In this document: positions 26,501 to 38,783 of the stretch, in pieces
Position numbering within the stretch: position 1 is the first letter of the stretch
How the letters are laid out: the number at the start of each line of letters is the position of its first letter
Assembly: GCF_005862235.1 (NCBI RefSeq)
Contig: NZ_VCEK01000003.1
Location: 248,199 to 312,198, forward strand
From: Saccharomonospora piscinae
GTDB taxonomy: Bacteria; Actinomycetota; Actinomycetes; Mycobacteriales; Pseudonocardiaceae
Direction of reading: 5' to 3'
Length of the DNA: 64,000 nucleotides
Program-made: the position numbers and the translations under genes
Notes under the pieces: model-generated
Database searches by the model: none
What the model was told of the DNA's origin: nothing
Seen by the model: only the letters and a program-made list of their open reading frames with translations

Positions 26501-29330
26501 CACCAACTTCGCCACCGCCACTCTGGGCGAGATCGCCGGGCTGATCGACGAGCTGGCCGAGTCCGCGCAGGGCGAAGGGCAGGGTGGCGGCAACGAGGTG
26601 GCCGGTATCGGGCAGTGGGTGCGCCCGTTCGCCGTGGAGCACGTGGCGGTGAGCCCGCCGGACGTCCAGGTCGGTACCGGCCCGGCCCGAACCTGGCAGG
26701 TGTTCGCCCCGGACGGCCACCCGCTCGCCGAACGGCTGCGCACCGCGCTGTCGCATGCCGGTCTCGGTCACGGCGTGCTGCTGTGCCTGCCGGACAGCGG
26801 GCAGGAGCACGTCGAGCTGTTCCTTGCGGCGGGCAAGGCCGCCACGGCCGCGGCGCCGGGCACGCGCTTCGTCGTCGTCCAGCACCGGTTCGGAGCCTCC
26901 GGGCTGGCCAGGACCGCGTTCCTGGAGGCCGCCGAGGTACCGACCACGATCGTCACGCTGGCGGACGTCGCCCCCTCGACCGAGGCCGCGGTGGACGAGG
27001 CCGTGCGGCGAGTGGTCACCGAGACCACCGCCACCACGTCGTTTCGCGAGGTCCGGTACGACGCCGACGGCGGGCGAACGGAACCGCTGCTTCGAGTCCT
27101 GCCGCCGTCGGCGGAGCCGGGGACCGGCACACCGCTCGACTCCTCCGACGTCCTTCTGGTGACCGGAGGTGCCAAGGGGATCACGGCCGAGTGTGCGCTG
27201 GTCATGGCGAAGGACTCGGGTGCCAGCCTCGCGCTGATCGGCAGGGACGACCCCGACCGCGACGACGAGATCTCGGCCAACCTGGCCAGGATGGCCGCCG
27301 CGGGAGTGTCCTGCCACTACGAGCGCGCCGACGTCACCGACCCCGAACAGGTCGCCGCCGCCGTGGCGCGGTTCGGCGCCGAACTCGGCCCGATCACCGC
27401 GGTGATGCACGGTGCGGGCCGCAACGAACCCGCCGCGCTCGCCACCCTGACCGAAGAGCGGTTCCACCAGACACTCGCAGTCAAGATCACCGGACTCCGC
27501 TCGGTCCTCGACGCGGTGGAGGAAAACCGGATCAAGCTGCTGGTGACCTTCGGCAGCATCATCGGCCGGGCCGGACTGCGCGGCGAGGCGCACTACTCGA
27601 CCGCCAACGACTGGATGAGCGAACTGGCCGCCGAGTTCCAGCGCGCGCACCCACAGGCGCGGGTCCTGGCGATGGAGTGGTCGGTGTGGTCGGGCGCCGG
27701 GATGGGCGAGCGGCTCGGCGTGGTCGAGGCACTCATGCGCGACGGCATCACCCCGATCTCCGTTGAGGACGGGGTGCGGGTGTTGCGCCAGGTGCTGGCC
27801 GATCCGTCGGCCGGGCCCATCGTGACGATCACCGGCCGGATGGGCGGCCTGCCCACGCTGCCTCTCGACTCCACCCAGGAGCTTCCGCTGACCCGCTTCG
27901 TCGACCGGGTGCTGGTTCACTACCCGCACGTCGAGCTGATCACCGAGGTGGAGCTGTCGCCCGGGAGCGACCCCTACCTGTCCGATCACTCGCTGGACGG
28001 CGACCTGCTGTTCCCCGCGGTGCTGGGCATGGAGGCGATGACGCAGGTGGCGACGGCCGTGCTCGGCCGAACCGGCACCCCGGTGCTGGAGAACGTCGAG
28101 TTCCTGCGGCCGATCGTGGCCCGCCCCGGCGCGGCGACGTCGGTGCGGTTGGCGGCGCTGGTCCACGACACCGAGACGGTTACGGTGGCACTGCGCACCA
28201 AGGACACCGCGTTCGGTGCCGACCACTTCCGCGCCACCGTCCGGCTGCCCCGGGAGCCGCTGCCCGGCGACGAAGCCGGAACGGAGGCCACCCGGCTTCC
28301 GCTGGTGCCGGTCGATCCGATCACCGAGCTCTACGGCACGGTGATGTTCCAGGGCAAACGGTTCCAGCGCCTGCTCGGCTACCGGAGGGCGAGTGCCCGG
28401 CACGCGGTCGCGGAGCTGTCGACCACCACACCGGCACCGTGGTTCGCCGCCTACCTGCCGCAGACCCAGCTCCTGGCGAACCCAGGTACGCGCGACGCCG
28501 TGATGCACGCCCTGCAGTGCTGCGTCCCGGACGCGACGCTGCTGCCGCAGAGTGTGGAGAAGCTGTTCCTGGCGGACCCGGCCGACCAGGACACCGAGTT
28601 CGTGGTCCTGGACGCGAGGGAGCGGGCGCGGGACGGGGACAGCTACGTGTACGACATCGACGTGCTGAACCCCTCCGGCCGGGTGGTCGAGCGCTGGCAG
28701 GGGCTGACGTTGCGGGCGGTGCAGCACCAGGACGGCTCGGGACCGTGGGTTCCCGCGATGCTCAGCGGCTACCTGGAGCGGGCGCTGGAGCGGGTGCTCG
28801 GCGGCTCCCGCGCGGTCGTCGTCGAGCCGGATCCGGTACCGGGCGTCCCCGCCGACCGGCGTGCGCAGACGGAGCTGGCGGTCAGCCGCTGTCTCGGTCG
28901 CCCGGTGTCGGTGCGGTACCGGCCGGACGGCAGGCCGGAGGTCGACGGCGCCACGATGTCGGCCTCCCACGGTGCCGGTGTGACGCTCGCGGTGGCCGGT
29001 GACGGCAGGCTCGGCTGTGACGTCGAGGCGGTGGCGCAGCGCAGCGCCGCGGACTGGGCCGGGCTGCTCGGGGACGCGCTCGGCGATGTCCGCGACGTGG
29101 TGGCGGCGGAGTGCGGCGAGGACGCCGACGCGGCCGGTACCCGGCTCTGGTCGGCGCTGGAGTGCCTGCGCAAGGCCGGGATCACCGACCGGACCCTGAC
29201 CGTGTACCGGGCCCACGAGGACGGCTGGGTGGTGCTGTCGGCGGGCGACGTGCGAGTGGCCACCTGGAAGACCACCGTCAACGGCTCGGCGGCACCGGTG
29301 GTGTTCGCCGTGCTGTCCACACAGGAGTGA
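23508..29330 (+). CDS. pksE: Iterative type I enediyne polyketide synthase
   Basis: A 1940-residue PksE that builds the conjugated polyene precursor of the enediyne core from acetyl/malonyl units. Domains in order: KS 1 to about 460 (Cys213 in DGACSSS, His346, His386); AT about 580-900 (GHSLGE, Ser656, with SHAFHSP 754-760); ACP about 945-1015 (LHLSS, phosphopantetheine Ser975 or 976); KR about 1210-1450 (TGGAKG at 1219, Tyr1363); DH about 1465-1740 (His1494 in DHSLDGD); and an integrated phosphopantetheinyl transferase about 1780-1935 (CDVE near 1838, WSALECLRKAG at 1881). Length and order match SgcE, CalE8 and DynE8. The TTG start follows gaggcgg and restores the family N-terminus MSTERIAIVG. 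Confidence 0.97.
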   Translation: MSTERIAIVGIGLRYPDAASTKDLWDNVLAGRRAFRRLPDERMNHADYYSPDPNATDRFYTQKAAVLRDYQFDRLKYKVAGSTFRSTDLTHWLALDVAAAALADAGFPDAEGLPRETTGVVFGNSLTGEFSRANLMRLRWPYVRRTLAAALTAKGWDDDETGAFLRDLEPVYKAPFPPVDEDTLAGGLSNTIAGRTCNYFDLRGGGYTVDGACSSSLISVATAAKALTDGDLDVCLAGGVDLSIDPFEVIGFAKTGALATDEMKVYDSDSNGFWPGEGAAVVVLMRESEALDRGLRVYASITGWGISSDGKGGITRPEAGGHRLALSRAYARAGYGVQTVGYFEGHGTGTALGDATELDAIGSALRDADPAAAPAAISSVKGNFGHTKAAAGVGGLIKAALSVHHQVIPPATGHNEPHPKLTGELPALYVPREPGLWPADRPIRAGVSAMGFGGINTHIALEQAPGATRHTELPARAVTLTSGRQDAELLLLDAPDHAALRERVAGLIELASVLSFAEVSDLAGTLAEQLSGAPVRAAIVTTGPDDAVAKLGRLLAALDGGERSVFTADGIFLGDRAAAPRIAFLFPGQGSGQGSVGALRRRFAAAQAVFERAGVPDGGDQVATQVAQPRIVAGSVAALRVLHALGVGADIAVGHSLGELTALAWAGALDTDDVLRLATVRGEVMADASQGGGAMAGLATDPDGAERLFGDEQVVIAGYNGPNQTVIAGESDAVDRVCERARAEGITANRINVSHAFHSPLVRPACAAMERRLGEFTFLRPARAVVSSVTGKPLDPDTDLRTLLRDQISNPVRFHEAAAEATAGADLAVELGPGRVLAGLLRDIAPDTPVLSVDTDSRSLSPLLSVLGAAFTLGAGVDTEALFAGRMLRPLPSDGGFTFLTNPCETAPEFAVGQTISADNALPSGTVTDGAAVAEPGDTEMSTLDLLRRLAAQRVELPLEAVTAATHPLDNLHLSSITVGQLVNDTTRQLGLPPLEATTNFATATLGEIAGLIDELAESAQGEGQGGGNEVAGIGQWVRPFAVEHVAVSPPDVQVGTGPARTWQVFAPDGHPLAERLRTALSHAGLGHGVLLCLPDSGQEHVELFLAAGKAATAAAPGTRFVVVQHRFGASGLARTAFLEAAEVPTTIVTLADVAPSTEAAVDEAVRRVVTETTATTSFREVRYDADGGRTEPLLRVLPPSAEPGTGTPLDSSDVLLVTGGAKGITAECALVMAKDSGASLALIGRDDPDRDDEISANLARMAAAGVSCHYERADVTDPEQVAAAVARFGAELGPITAVMHGAGRNEPAALATLTEERFHQTLAVKITGLRSVLDAVEENRIKLLVTFGSIIGRAGLRGEAHYSTANDWMSELAAEFQRAHPQARVLAMEWSVWSGAGMGERLGVVEALMRDGITPISVEDGVRVLRQVLADPSAGPIVTITGRMGGLPTLPLDSTQELPLTRFVDRVLVHYPHVELITEVELSPGSDPYLSDHSLDGDLLFPAVLGMEAMTQVATAVLGRTGTPVLENVEFLRPIVARPGAATSVRLAALVHDTETVTVALRTKDTAFGADHFRATVRLPREPLPGDEAGTEATRLPLVPVDPITELYGTVMFQGKRFQRLLGYRRASARHAVAELSTTTPAPWFAAYLPQTQLLANPGTRDAVMHALQCCVPDATLLPQSVEKLFLADPADQDTEFVVLDARERARDGDSYVYDIDVLNPSGRVVERWQGLTLRAVQHQDGSGPWVPAMLSGYLERALERVLGGSRAVVVEPDPVPGVPADRRAQTELAVSRCLGRPVSVRYRPDGRPEVDGATMSASHGAGVTLAVAGDGRLGCDVEAVAQRSAADWAGLLGDALGDVRDVVAAECGEDADAAGTRLWSALECLRKAGITDRTLTVYRAHEDGWVVLSAGDVRVATWKTTVNGSAAPVVFAVLSTQE

Positions 29331-29358
29331 GCAACCGCACGAGCGAGAGGGCATTCGA

Positions 29359-30177
29359 ATGAACGACACACTGGCCGTGACCTCGGCGATGAAGGCAGAC
29401 GGGGTGAAGGTCCAGCACCTGTTGTCCGGCCTCGACGCGGCAGGTTGGGCGAGCCCGACCCCCGCGCCGGGGTGGACGGTCGCCGACCAGGTGGCTCACC
29501 TGGCCGCGACCTTCCAGCGGGCCTGGCTGGCGGCCTCCGACCCACCCGCCTTCGCGGAGGTCATGCGGAACGCGAAGCCCGACCTTGAGGACGAGGTCGC
29601 CGCCGTGATGCGGCCATACCTCGCGTTGCCGACCGACGAGCTGGTCGACCGCTGGTACGACGAGCTGCTCAGGGCGGCCGACGCACTCGCGGCGGTGCCG
29701 GAGGGCGAGGAGGTGCCATGGCTGGTCAACCCGCTGCCGCCTGCCGTGCTGGCCAGCGGGGGCATGATGGAGCTGTTCGCCCACGGCCAGGACATCGCCG
29801 ACGCGCTGGGCAAGCCCCTCGAGCGCACCGACCGGATCGCCCCGCTCGTCGGGTTCGTCGTCCACACCCGGCACTTCGGCTACCTCGCACGGCAGGAGAC
29901 GCCGCCCGAAGACGACTTCCGGTTCGAGCTGACCGCACCGTCAGGTACTTTGTGGACGTTCGGTCCGCCGGACGCTCCGCAGCGCATCGAGGGCCCCGCG
30001 CTGGATCTGTGCCTGCTGGCCGCCCGACGTCGGCACCATGCGGACCTGTCGCTGGTGGCCACCGGTGAGCACGCCGCACACTGGCTGGAGATCGCACAGG
30101 CATACCGCGGTCCCGCGGGTGCGGGCCGCCAGCCTGGCCAGTTCGCGGATGCGCCGACCACTCCGGGCCCGGCGTAG
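29359..30177 (+). CDS. TIGR03084/MDMPI-like DinB-fold metal-binding protein
   Basis: A 272-residue protein of the mycothiol-dependent maleylpyruvate isomerase/DinB superfamily, closest in feel to the TIGR03084 group. The N-terminal helix bundle has APGWTVADQVAHLAATFQRAW near residues 36-56, with the metal-type His, and a second metal region GGMMELFAHGQDIADALG near 134-151. A C-terminal domain (LCLLAARRRHHADLSL) completes the usual layout. It starts 28 bases after pksE and is probably co-transcribed. The family uses mycothiol or metal chemistry; a role in handling a reactive intermediate or detoxification is inference. Confidence 0.82.
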   Translation: MNDTLAVTSAMKADGVKVQHLLSGLDAAGWASPTPAPGWTVADQVAHLAATFQRAWLAASDPPAFAEVMRNAKPDLEDEVAAVMRPYLALPTDELVDRWYDELLRAADALAAVPEGEEVPWLVNPLPPAVLASGGMMELFAHGQDIADALGKPLERTDRIAPLVGFVVHTRHFGYLARQETPPEDDFRFELTAPSGTLWTFGPPDAPQRIEGPALDLCLLAARRRHHADLSLVATGEHAAHWLEIAQAYRGPAGAGRQPGQFADAPTTPGPA

Positions 30178-30199
30178 CCGCGCCGGGAGCCGGTGGGTC

Positions 30200-30532
30200 T
30201 CAAGTGAGGGATCGCCGGTAGAAGTGCCCCCACTGTTCGAGCTGGTCCACGAGGGTGCGCAGACTCTGCCCGATCTCGGTCACGGAGTACTCCACTTTGG
30301 GCGGTACCTGCGGGTACACGGTGCGCAGTACCAGGCGGTCGGCCTCCAGCTCGCGGAGCTGCCGGGTCAGCATGCGAGGGGTGATCCCGGGCAACGCCCT
30401 GTCGAGCTCGCCGAACCGCTTGGTGCCGTCCAGCAGATGGCGCAGGATGACGAGTTTCCACTTCCCGCCGATGACCTCCATGGCCGCCTCGACCGTGCAG
30501 TCGTCGGCCAGGTCGTCGAGACGAGGACGCAT
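30200..30532 (-). CDS. HxlR-family transcriptional regulator
   Basis: A 110-residue winged-helix regulator with the HxlR signature: CTVEAAMEVIGGKWKLVILRHLL at the start, KRFGELDRALPGITPRMLTRQLRELE as the recognition region, and YSVTEIGQSLRTLVDQLEQWG at the end. Only one cysteine is near the N-terminus (Cys13 region). The ATG follows AAGGAG. It is divergent from the RidA–Old Yellow Enzyme pair across 94 bases that contain an inverted repeat, so it most likely controls that pair and itself. Confidence 0.92.
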   Translation of the reverse strand: MRPRLDDLADDCTVEAAMEVIGGKWKLVILRHLLDGTKRFGELDRALPGITPRMLTRQLRELEADRLVLRTVYPQVPPKVEYSVTEIGQSLRTLVDQLEQWGHFYRRSLT

Positions 30533-30552
30533 GCGAGCTCCTTGAACTGGTG

Positions 30553-30570
30553 ACTATACAAACTGATAGT
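30553..30570. promoter_or_regulatory. Candidate HxlR operator
   Basis: ACTAT at 30553-30557 and ATAGT at 30566-30570 form an inverted repeat with an 8-base spacer in the AT-rich gap between the divergent HxlR and RidA genes. A second pair, agtac and gtact, overlaps and follows it. Position and symmetry suit an HxlR dimer. Confidence 0.6.
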
Positions 30571-30626
30571 ACGGGTAAAAAAAGACAGTACTTGTTCGAG
30601 TGGCCTGTGCGGTAGAGGCTTCCCGC

Positions 30627-31016
30627 ATGAGTGCGATTCAGCGTGTAAGCCACGATCCCGATTGGTACGAGCCCTACCGCATCTCGCTGGCGATCAAGGC
30701 TGGCGGACTCGTGTTCGTCTCCGGGCAGGCCGGCATCGACGAGCACGGCCGCACCGTCGGCGCGGGTGACTTCGACGCGCAGGCACGTCGTGCGCTGCAC
30801 AACCTCGCGACCGTGCTGGAGCAGGGTGGTGGCAGCCTCGCCGACGTCGTGAAGGTGACGATCATGGTGACCGACATGAGCTACCTCGACCGGATCGTCG
30901 CGCTGCGCGAGGAGTACTTCACGAGGCCCTACCCCGCCGACACGTTGGTGCAGGTGGCCGGTCTCGCCCAGCCCGACTGGCTGGTGGAGATCGACGCGAT
31001 CGCGATCGCCCGATGA
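30627..31016 (+). CDS. RidA-family protein
   Basis: A 129-residue RidA/YjgF-type protein, a trimeric enamine/imine deaminase family. Motifs are VFVSGQAGIDEHG, FDAQARRALHNLATVLEQGG, VVKVTIMVTDM and the C-terminal VEIDAIAIAR; the Arg that binds substrate carboxylate in active RidA is not obvious here (VQVAGLAQPDWLVEIDA), so catalysis is uncertain. Its TGA overlaps the ATG of the oxidoreductase gene (ATGA). It is probably repressed or induced by the divergent HxlR protein. Confidence 0.88.
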   Translation: MSAIQRVSHDPDWYEPYRISLAIKAGGLVFVSGQAGIDEHGRTVGAGDFDAQARRALHNLATVLEQGGGSLADVVKVTIMVTDMSYLDRIVALREEYFTRPYPADTLVQVAGLAQPDWLVEIDAIAIAR

Positions 31017-32110
31017 GCGTCCCCGACCCGCTGCTCACGCCCGTCGGCCTCGGCCGCCTCTCCCTGCCCAACCGGGTCGCGGTGGCGCCCATGACCAGGA
31101 TCAGTGCCACCGGCGACGGCCGGGCGACCCGCCGGATGGCCGCCTACTACGCGCGGTTCGCGCGTGGTGGGTTCGGCCTCGTCATCACCGAGGGTGTCTA
31201 TCCGGACGACCAGTACAGCCAGGGGTACCGCAACCAGCCCGGGCTGGCCACGGCGGCCCAGGCGCGTGCGTGGCGCCCGGTCGTCGACGCCGTCCACGAG
31301 GCCGGTGGCGCGATCGTGGCCCAGCTCATGCACGCCGGCGGCCAGGCCCAGAGCAACGACCATCGCGAGCACACCGTGGGTCCGTCCGCGATCGCCCCGC
31401 GCGGAGAACAGTTGCCCACCTACCGGGGCAGCGGGAGGTTTCCGACGCCCAGGGCGTTGACTCTCGCCGAGATCGCCGAGGTCCGGCGGGGCTTCGTCGC
31501 CGCGGCGCGACGCGCGGTCGAGGCCGGCTTCGACGGCGTGGAACTGCACGGCGCCAACGGATACCTGCTCGACCAGTTCCTCACCGACTACACCAACCAG
31601 CGAACCGATCACTACGGCGGCGGCGTGGAGAACCGGCTCCGCCTGGCCGCGGAGATCTGCGACGACGTCCTGCAGGCCGTGGGTTCCGAGACCACGGTGG
31701 GTATCCGCATTTCCCAGACCAAAGTGGGCGATCTTGAACACCGCTGGGCGGGGCGGAGCAAGGACGCCGAGATCGTCTTCTCGGGGCTCGGCCAGGTCGG
31801 ACCGCACTACGTCCACACGACCGAGCCGGATGCGACGGCGGCGGCGTTCGACGACGGTCGCGAGACCCTCGCCGAGCACGCGCGACAGCACAGCGGTGTG
31901 CCGGTGCTGGCGAACGGGGGTCTGGGTGACGCGGAGAAGGCTCGCGCCGTCCTGCGCTCCGGTGGGGCGGATGTGGTGAGTCTGGGCAAGGCCGCGCTCA
32001 CCGACCGGGACTGGGTGCGGACCGCGCGGGACGGGCGCGGGCCCGCACCGCGAGCACTCGTCGAGTTGCTCGCCCCGCTCGCCGACATCAAGGACAGCGA
32101 ACTCGCCTGA
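31013..32110 (+). CDS. NADH:flavin oxidoreductase (Old Yellow Enzyme family)
   Basis: A 365-residue FMN-dependent ene-reductase-like protein with a TIM-barrel pattern: LSLPNRVAVAPMTR at the start, QLMHAGGQA near 104, and the hallmark GVELHGANGYLLDQFL near residues 178-193, followed by RTDHYGGGVENRLR. The FMN phosphate region is VPVLANGGLG. It could reduce activated alkenes; HxlR–RidA–Old Yellow Enzyme sets usually respond to electrophile stress. It is coupled to RidA and convergent with the RNA methyltransferase (5-base gap). Confidence 0.92.
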   Translation: MSVPDPLLTPVGLGRLSLPNRVAVAPMTRISATGDGRATRRMAAYYARFARGGFGLVITEGVYPDDQYSQGYRNQPGLATAAQARAWRPVVDAVHEAGGAIVAQLMHAGGQAQSNDHREHTVGPSAIAPRGEQLPTYRGSGRFPTPRALTLAEIAEVRRGFVAAARRAVEAGFDGVELHGANGYLLDQFLTDYTNQRTDHYGGGVENRLRLAAEICDDVLQAVGSETTVGIRISQTKVGDLEHRWAGRSKDAEIVFSGLGQVGPHYVHTTEPDATAAAFDDGRETLAEHARQHSGVPVLANGGLGDAEKARAVLRSGGADVVSLGKAALTDRDWVRTARDGRGPAPRALVELLAPLADIKDSELA

Positions 32111-32115
32111 GGCGC

Positions 32116-33186
32116 CTAGCCGGTGAGCGTCACGATCGACGGGTGGGTGCCGAACAGGCTCAGCGTGCGGGTCTCGCGCACGCGCAGCCCGGCGGCCGTC
32201 GCGGCGGCGCACTGCGCCTGCGCGTCGTGCAGCAACAGCACCGCTGTGCCGGTGGGGGACAGCACGCGCCGGATCTCGCGGTAGAGCCGGTCGGGGCGCG
32301 CGGCCAGCGCACCCCGACCGGCGACCTGACGCTCCCACGGTGGGTTGCTGACGAGCCGGTCCACCACACCCGTGCCGACCGGCATCCGGCCCGCGTCGGC
32401 GCGCAGCCACCTCGCCTCCGTGGCGGTGGCTGTGGCGGTGGTGGCATTGCCCGTGGCCGCGGCCAGTGCGCGGGGGTCGTGGTCGGCGCCGAGCAGGCGT
32501 GCCCCGGGAACGAAATGAGCGGTCTCGATGAGGAGGGTTCCCGTGCCACAGCAGGGATCGAGCACGGTGTGCCCGGGCTCGATCCCCGCCAGCAGCGCCA
32601 TCGCGGCGGCCAGCGGCGGGTGCAGCGTGCCCGGTGTCGATGCCTGTTTGTAGTCGCGGCGGTGCAGCGGCCGGTCGCCGATGCGCAGGGCCAGCGCCGC
32701 CCGGGTGTCCTCGACGGTGACCCGGAACGACAGGGTTCCTTCCGGCGGCGCGCTTCCCCCACGCCGCGAGTGGTAGGGCAGGGCGAGCGCGGTCGCGATC
32801 TCGGTGCCGACCGTGTCCTCGAGGTCGTAGCGGTTGTAGTTGCGCTTGCCGAGAAAGGACGCGGCCACGTCCACACCCGTCGCGGTGCCGGCGCCGCCGC
32901 AACGGCCTCGCAGCCTTAGCAGCTCCCGGGGTGCGATCGTCCGGGCGGCCTCGGTCACCCGGGCCAGGTCCGGTTTCGTGTGACCGACACCGTCGACGGC
33001 GGCGGCCAGCAGGAACACGTCGTCGGCGGTGCGCAGGTCCAGCAACCGGGCTCCGGGACGGTCGGTGGTGAACCACACCTCACGGTGACGGGTGAGCTCG
33101 ACCCGGCCGAGCCCCCGCGCGGTGATCTCCCGGGCGGCGACGTCCTCCAGCCCGCGCAGGGTCCGCGCCAGTACCCGGATGGACAC
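32116..33186 (-). CDS. THUMP-type RNA N2-guanine methyltransferase
   Basis: A 356-residue methyltransferase of the UPF0020/Trm14/RlmL group. An N-terminal THUMP-like region (residues about 1-140) precedes a Rossmann domain with VLDPCCGTGTLLIE near 194-207 and the N6/N2 amine-methylation motif SNPPWE near 271-276. It probably modifies a guanosine in tRNA or rRNA. The GTG at 33186 has GGGAG eight bases upstream; the longer in-frame extension is poorly coding. It is convergent with the Old Yellow Enzyme and divergent from an AraC gene, and probably marks ordinary chromosome. Confidence 0.85.
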   Translation of the reverse strand: MSIRVLARTLRGLEDVAAREITARGLGRVELTRHREVWFTTDRPGARLLDLRTADDVFLLAAAVDGVGHTKPDLARVTEAARTIAPRELLRLRGRCGGAGTATGVDVAASFLGKRNYNRYDLEDTVGTEIATALALPYHSRRGGSAPPEGTLSFRVTVEDTRAALALRIGDRPLHRRDYKQASTPGTLHPPLAAAMALLAGIEPGHTVLDPCCGTGTLLIETAHFVPGARLLGADHDPRALAAATGNATTATATATEARWLRADAGRMPVGTGVVDRLVSNPPWERQVAGRGALAARPDRLYREIRRVLSPTGTAVLLLHDAQAQCAAATAAGLRVRETRTLSLFGTHPSIVTLTG

Positions 33187-33337
33187 GGTGCCGCTCCCCT
33201 CTGCCGTGCGTCGGACATGCGCACGATATCCCGCAGGGCGCCCGGCGCTCGTGCCCGGACCCCGGTGGCGGGCCGTCGGGCAAGCCGCCAGCGCGGCGAC
33301 CTGCCCGTCGAGACCGGAATCGGTACAGTGGGCCGCC

Positions 33338-34129
33338 GTGAATCTGCTGGCGACGGTCGTGAAGTCGATCTGGTGGCACTCCGGCGAGGACGTGCGCCCG
33401 GAGCCGCAACTGCGACTGCCGACCGGGGACGTCGAACTCGTGGTCAATCTGAGCGCCGACCGGTTCTGGCTGCCCGGTGGCGACGAAGGCCGCGAGCACT
33501 ACCCGGGGGCGGTCCTGGCGGGCCCGTACCAGCGTGCGTACGTGTTGCGGCCCGAGCGGCGCTCGCAGGTGGTCGGTGTGGTGCTCCGGCCCGGAGCGGC
33601 GCGGTCGCTGGTCGGCGCGTCGTTGCACGAGCTTCGCAACCGCCATGTCGGGTTGGACGAGCTCTGGGGCGCCGACGCTTCGCTGCTGCGCGAACGGCTG
33701 CTCGCCGCGCCCGGTCCCGTGGCCCGGTTGCGGACGCTCGAACACGTACTGCACGACCGCGTGGCCCGGTCCGGGCGGACCCCGCACCGGTTGGCCGTCC
33801 GCGCGACCGCGTGCCTGTCCGCGACACCGGGGCGGCACGGTATCGGTGACCTCGCCGAACACTTGGGCTGGACCGCACGGCGGGTCGAGCAGGTGTTTCG
33901 CAGCGAAGTGGGGCTGCCTCCCAAGGTCTACCAGCGGCTACGGCGCTTTCGCGTGGCACTCGGGAAGCTGGGCGGTCAGACGCCCGACTGGTCCGCGTTC
34001 GCGCTGGAACACGGCTACAGCGATCAGGCCCATCTCGTTCGCGAGTTCCGCGCCCACAGCGGGCTCACCCCGGTCGACTATGTGCGCCGGCGAGGCGAGC
34101 AGCTCAACCACGTGCCGCTGGCGTGGTGA
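33338..34129 (+). CDS. AraC-family regulator with N-terminal sensor domain
   Basis: About 263 residues. The N-terminal half (PTGDVELVVNLSADRFWLPG, then LAGPYQRAYVLRPERR) is the cupin-like DUF6597 sensor seen in many actinobacterial AraC proteins. The C-terminal 100 residues hold two helix-turn-helix units, IGDLAEHLGWTARRVEQVFR and WSAFALEHGYSDQAHLVREF. The start is uncertain: I use the GTG at 33338, but no strong ribosome site is visible. The VOC gene follows after 90 bases and is a possible target. Confidence 0.85.
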   Translation: MNLLATVVKSIWWHSGEDVRPEPQLRLPTGDVELVVNLSADRFWLPGGDEGREHYPGAVLAGPYQRAYVLRPERRSQVVGVVLRPGAARSLVGASLHELRNRHVGLDELWGADASLLRERLLAAPGPVARLRTLEHVLHDRVARSGRTPHRLAVRATACLSATPGRHGIGDLAEHLGWTARRVEQVFRSEVGLPPKVYQRLRRFRVALGKLGGQTPDWSAFALEHGYSDQAHLVREFRAHSGLTPVDYVRRRGEQLNHVPLAW

Positions 34130-34219
34130 ACCGTTTCGCGTTCGTTCAAGACCGCCGGTGGGCGGGCGGGCAGGCTGGGCCGACACCAACATCGCATCCC
34201 GCCCGTCAAGGAGGCCCCG

Positions 34220-34576
34220 GTGGCAGTGACCAGGATCGTGCCCTATGCCCGAACGACCGACCTCGACGCGTCCCGCGAGTTCTACGTCGGCGTGCTCGGG
34301 CTCGACGTCGCCATGCGCGATCCCGTGCTCGGGCTCACCTCACCGGCCAACCCGACGGCGCAGCTCATCGTCCAGCCGAGGACAGCGGGAGAGCCCGAGC
34401 CACACTTCGGGGTCGACGTCGGTGATCCGGCTGCCGTGGACGCCGCCCACGCCGCCGTGCGGGAACTCGGCCTGCGAGTGGTTTACCCGCTGACGAACGA
34501 AGCATGGGGAGTGCGTCGCTTCTTCGTCGAGGACCCCGGGGGCACGGTGATCAACGTGCTCGCTCACCTCGAGTGA
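34220..34576 (+). CDS. VOC-superfamily (glyoxalase/bleomycin-resistance-like) protein
   Basis: A 118-residue vicinal-oxygen-chelate protein with the paired beta-alpha-beta-beta-beta units: [25 protein letters not shown], then [28 protein letters not shown]. Members can be lyases, dioxygenases or drug-binding resistance proteins, and sequence alone does not decide. The GTG at 34220 follows GGAGG. Located between an AraC regulator and the UvrA-like gene, it could belong to a resistance locus; this is inference. Confidence 0.85.
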   Translation: MAVTRIVPYARTTDLDASREFYVGVLGLDVAMRDPVLGLTSPANPTAQLIVQPRTAGEPEPHFGVDVGDPAAVDAAHAAVRELGLRVVYPLTNEAWGVRRFFVEDPGGTVINVLAHLE

Positions 34577-34622
34577 GACGGAACGGCCCTGGGTCCTCAG
34601 CCGACTCGGCGTCCTCAGCCGC

Positions 34623-38768
<4,146 letters not shown>

Positions 38769-38783
38769 TCGGCACCGAGCGGC

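Noticed and set aside
23226-26743. Other long minus-strand frames opposite the KS, AT and ACP region
   Set aside because: Same reason: they are shadows of high-GC coding sequence with no motif and no ribosome site.
25530-29369. A 1279-residue minus-strand open frame opposite pksE
   Set aside because: It is antisense to a perfectly recognisable PKS, has His/Arg/Gly-biased composition typical of reversed high-GC codons, and shows no domain.
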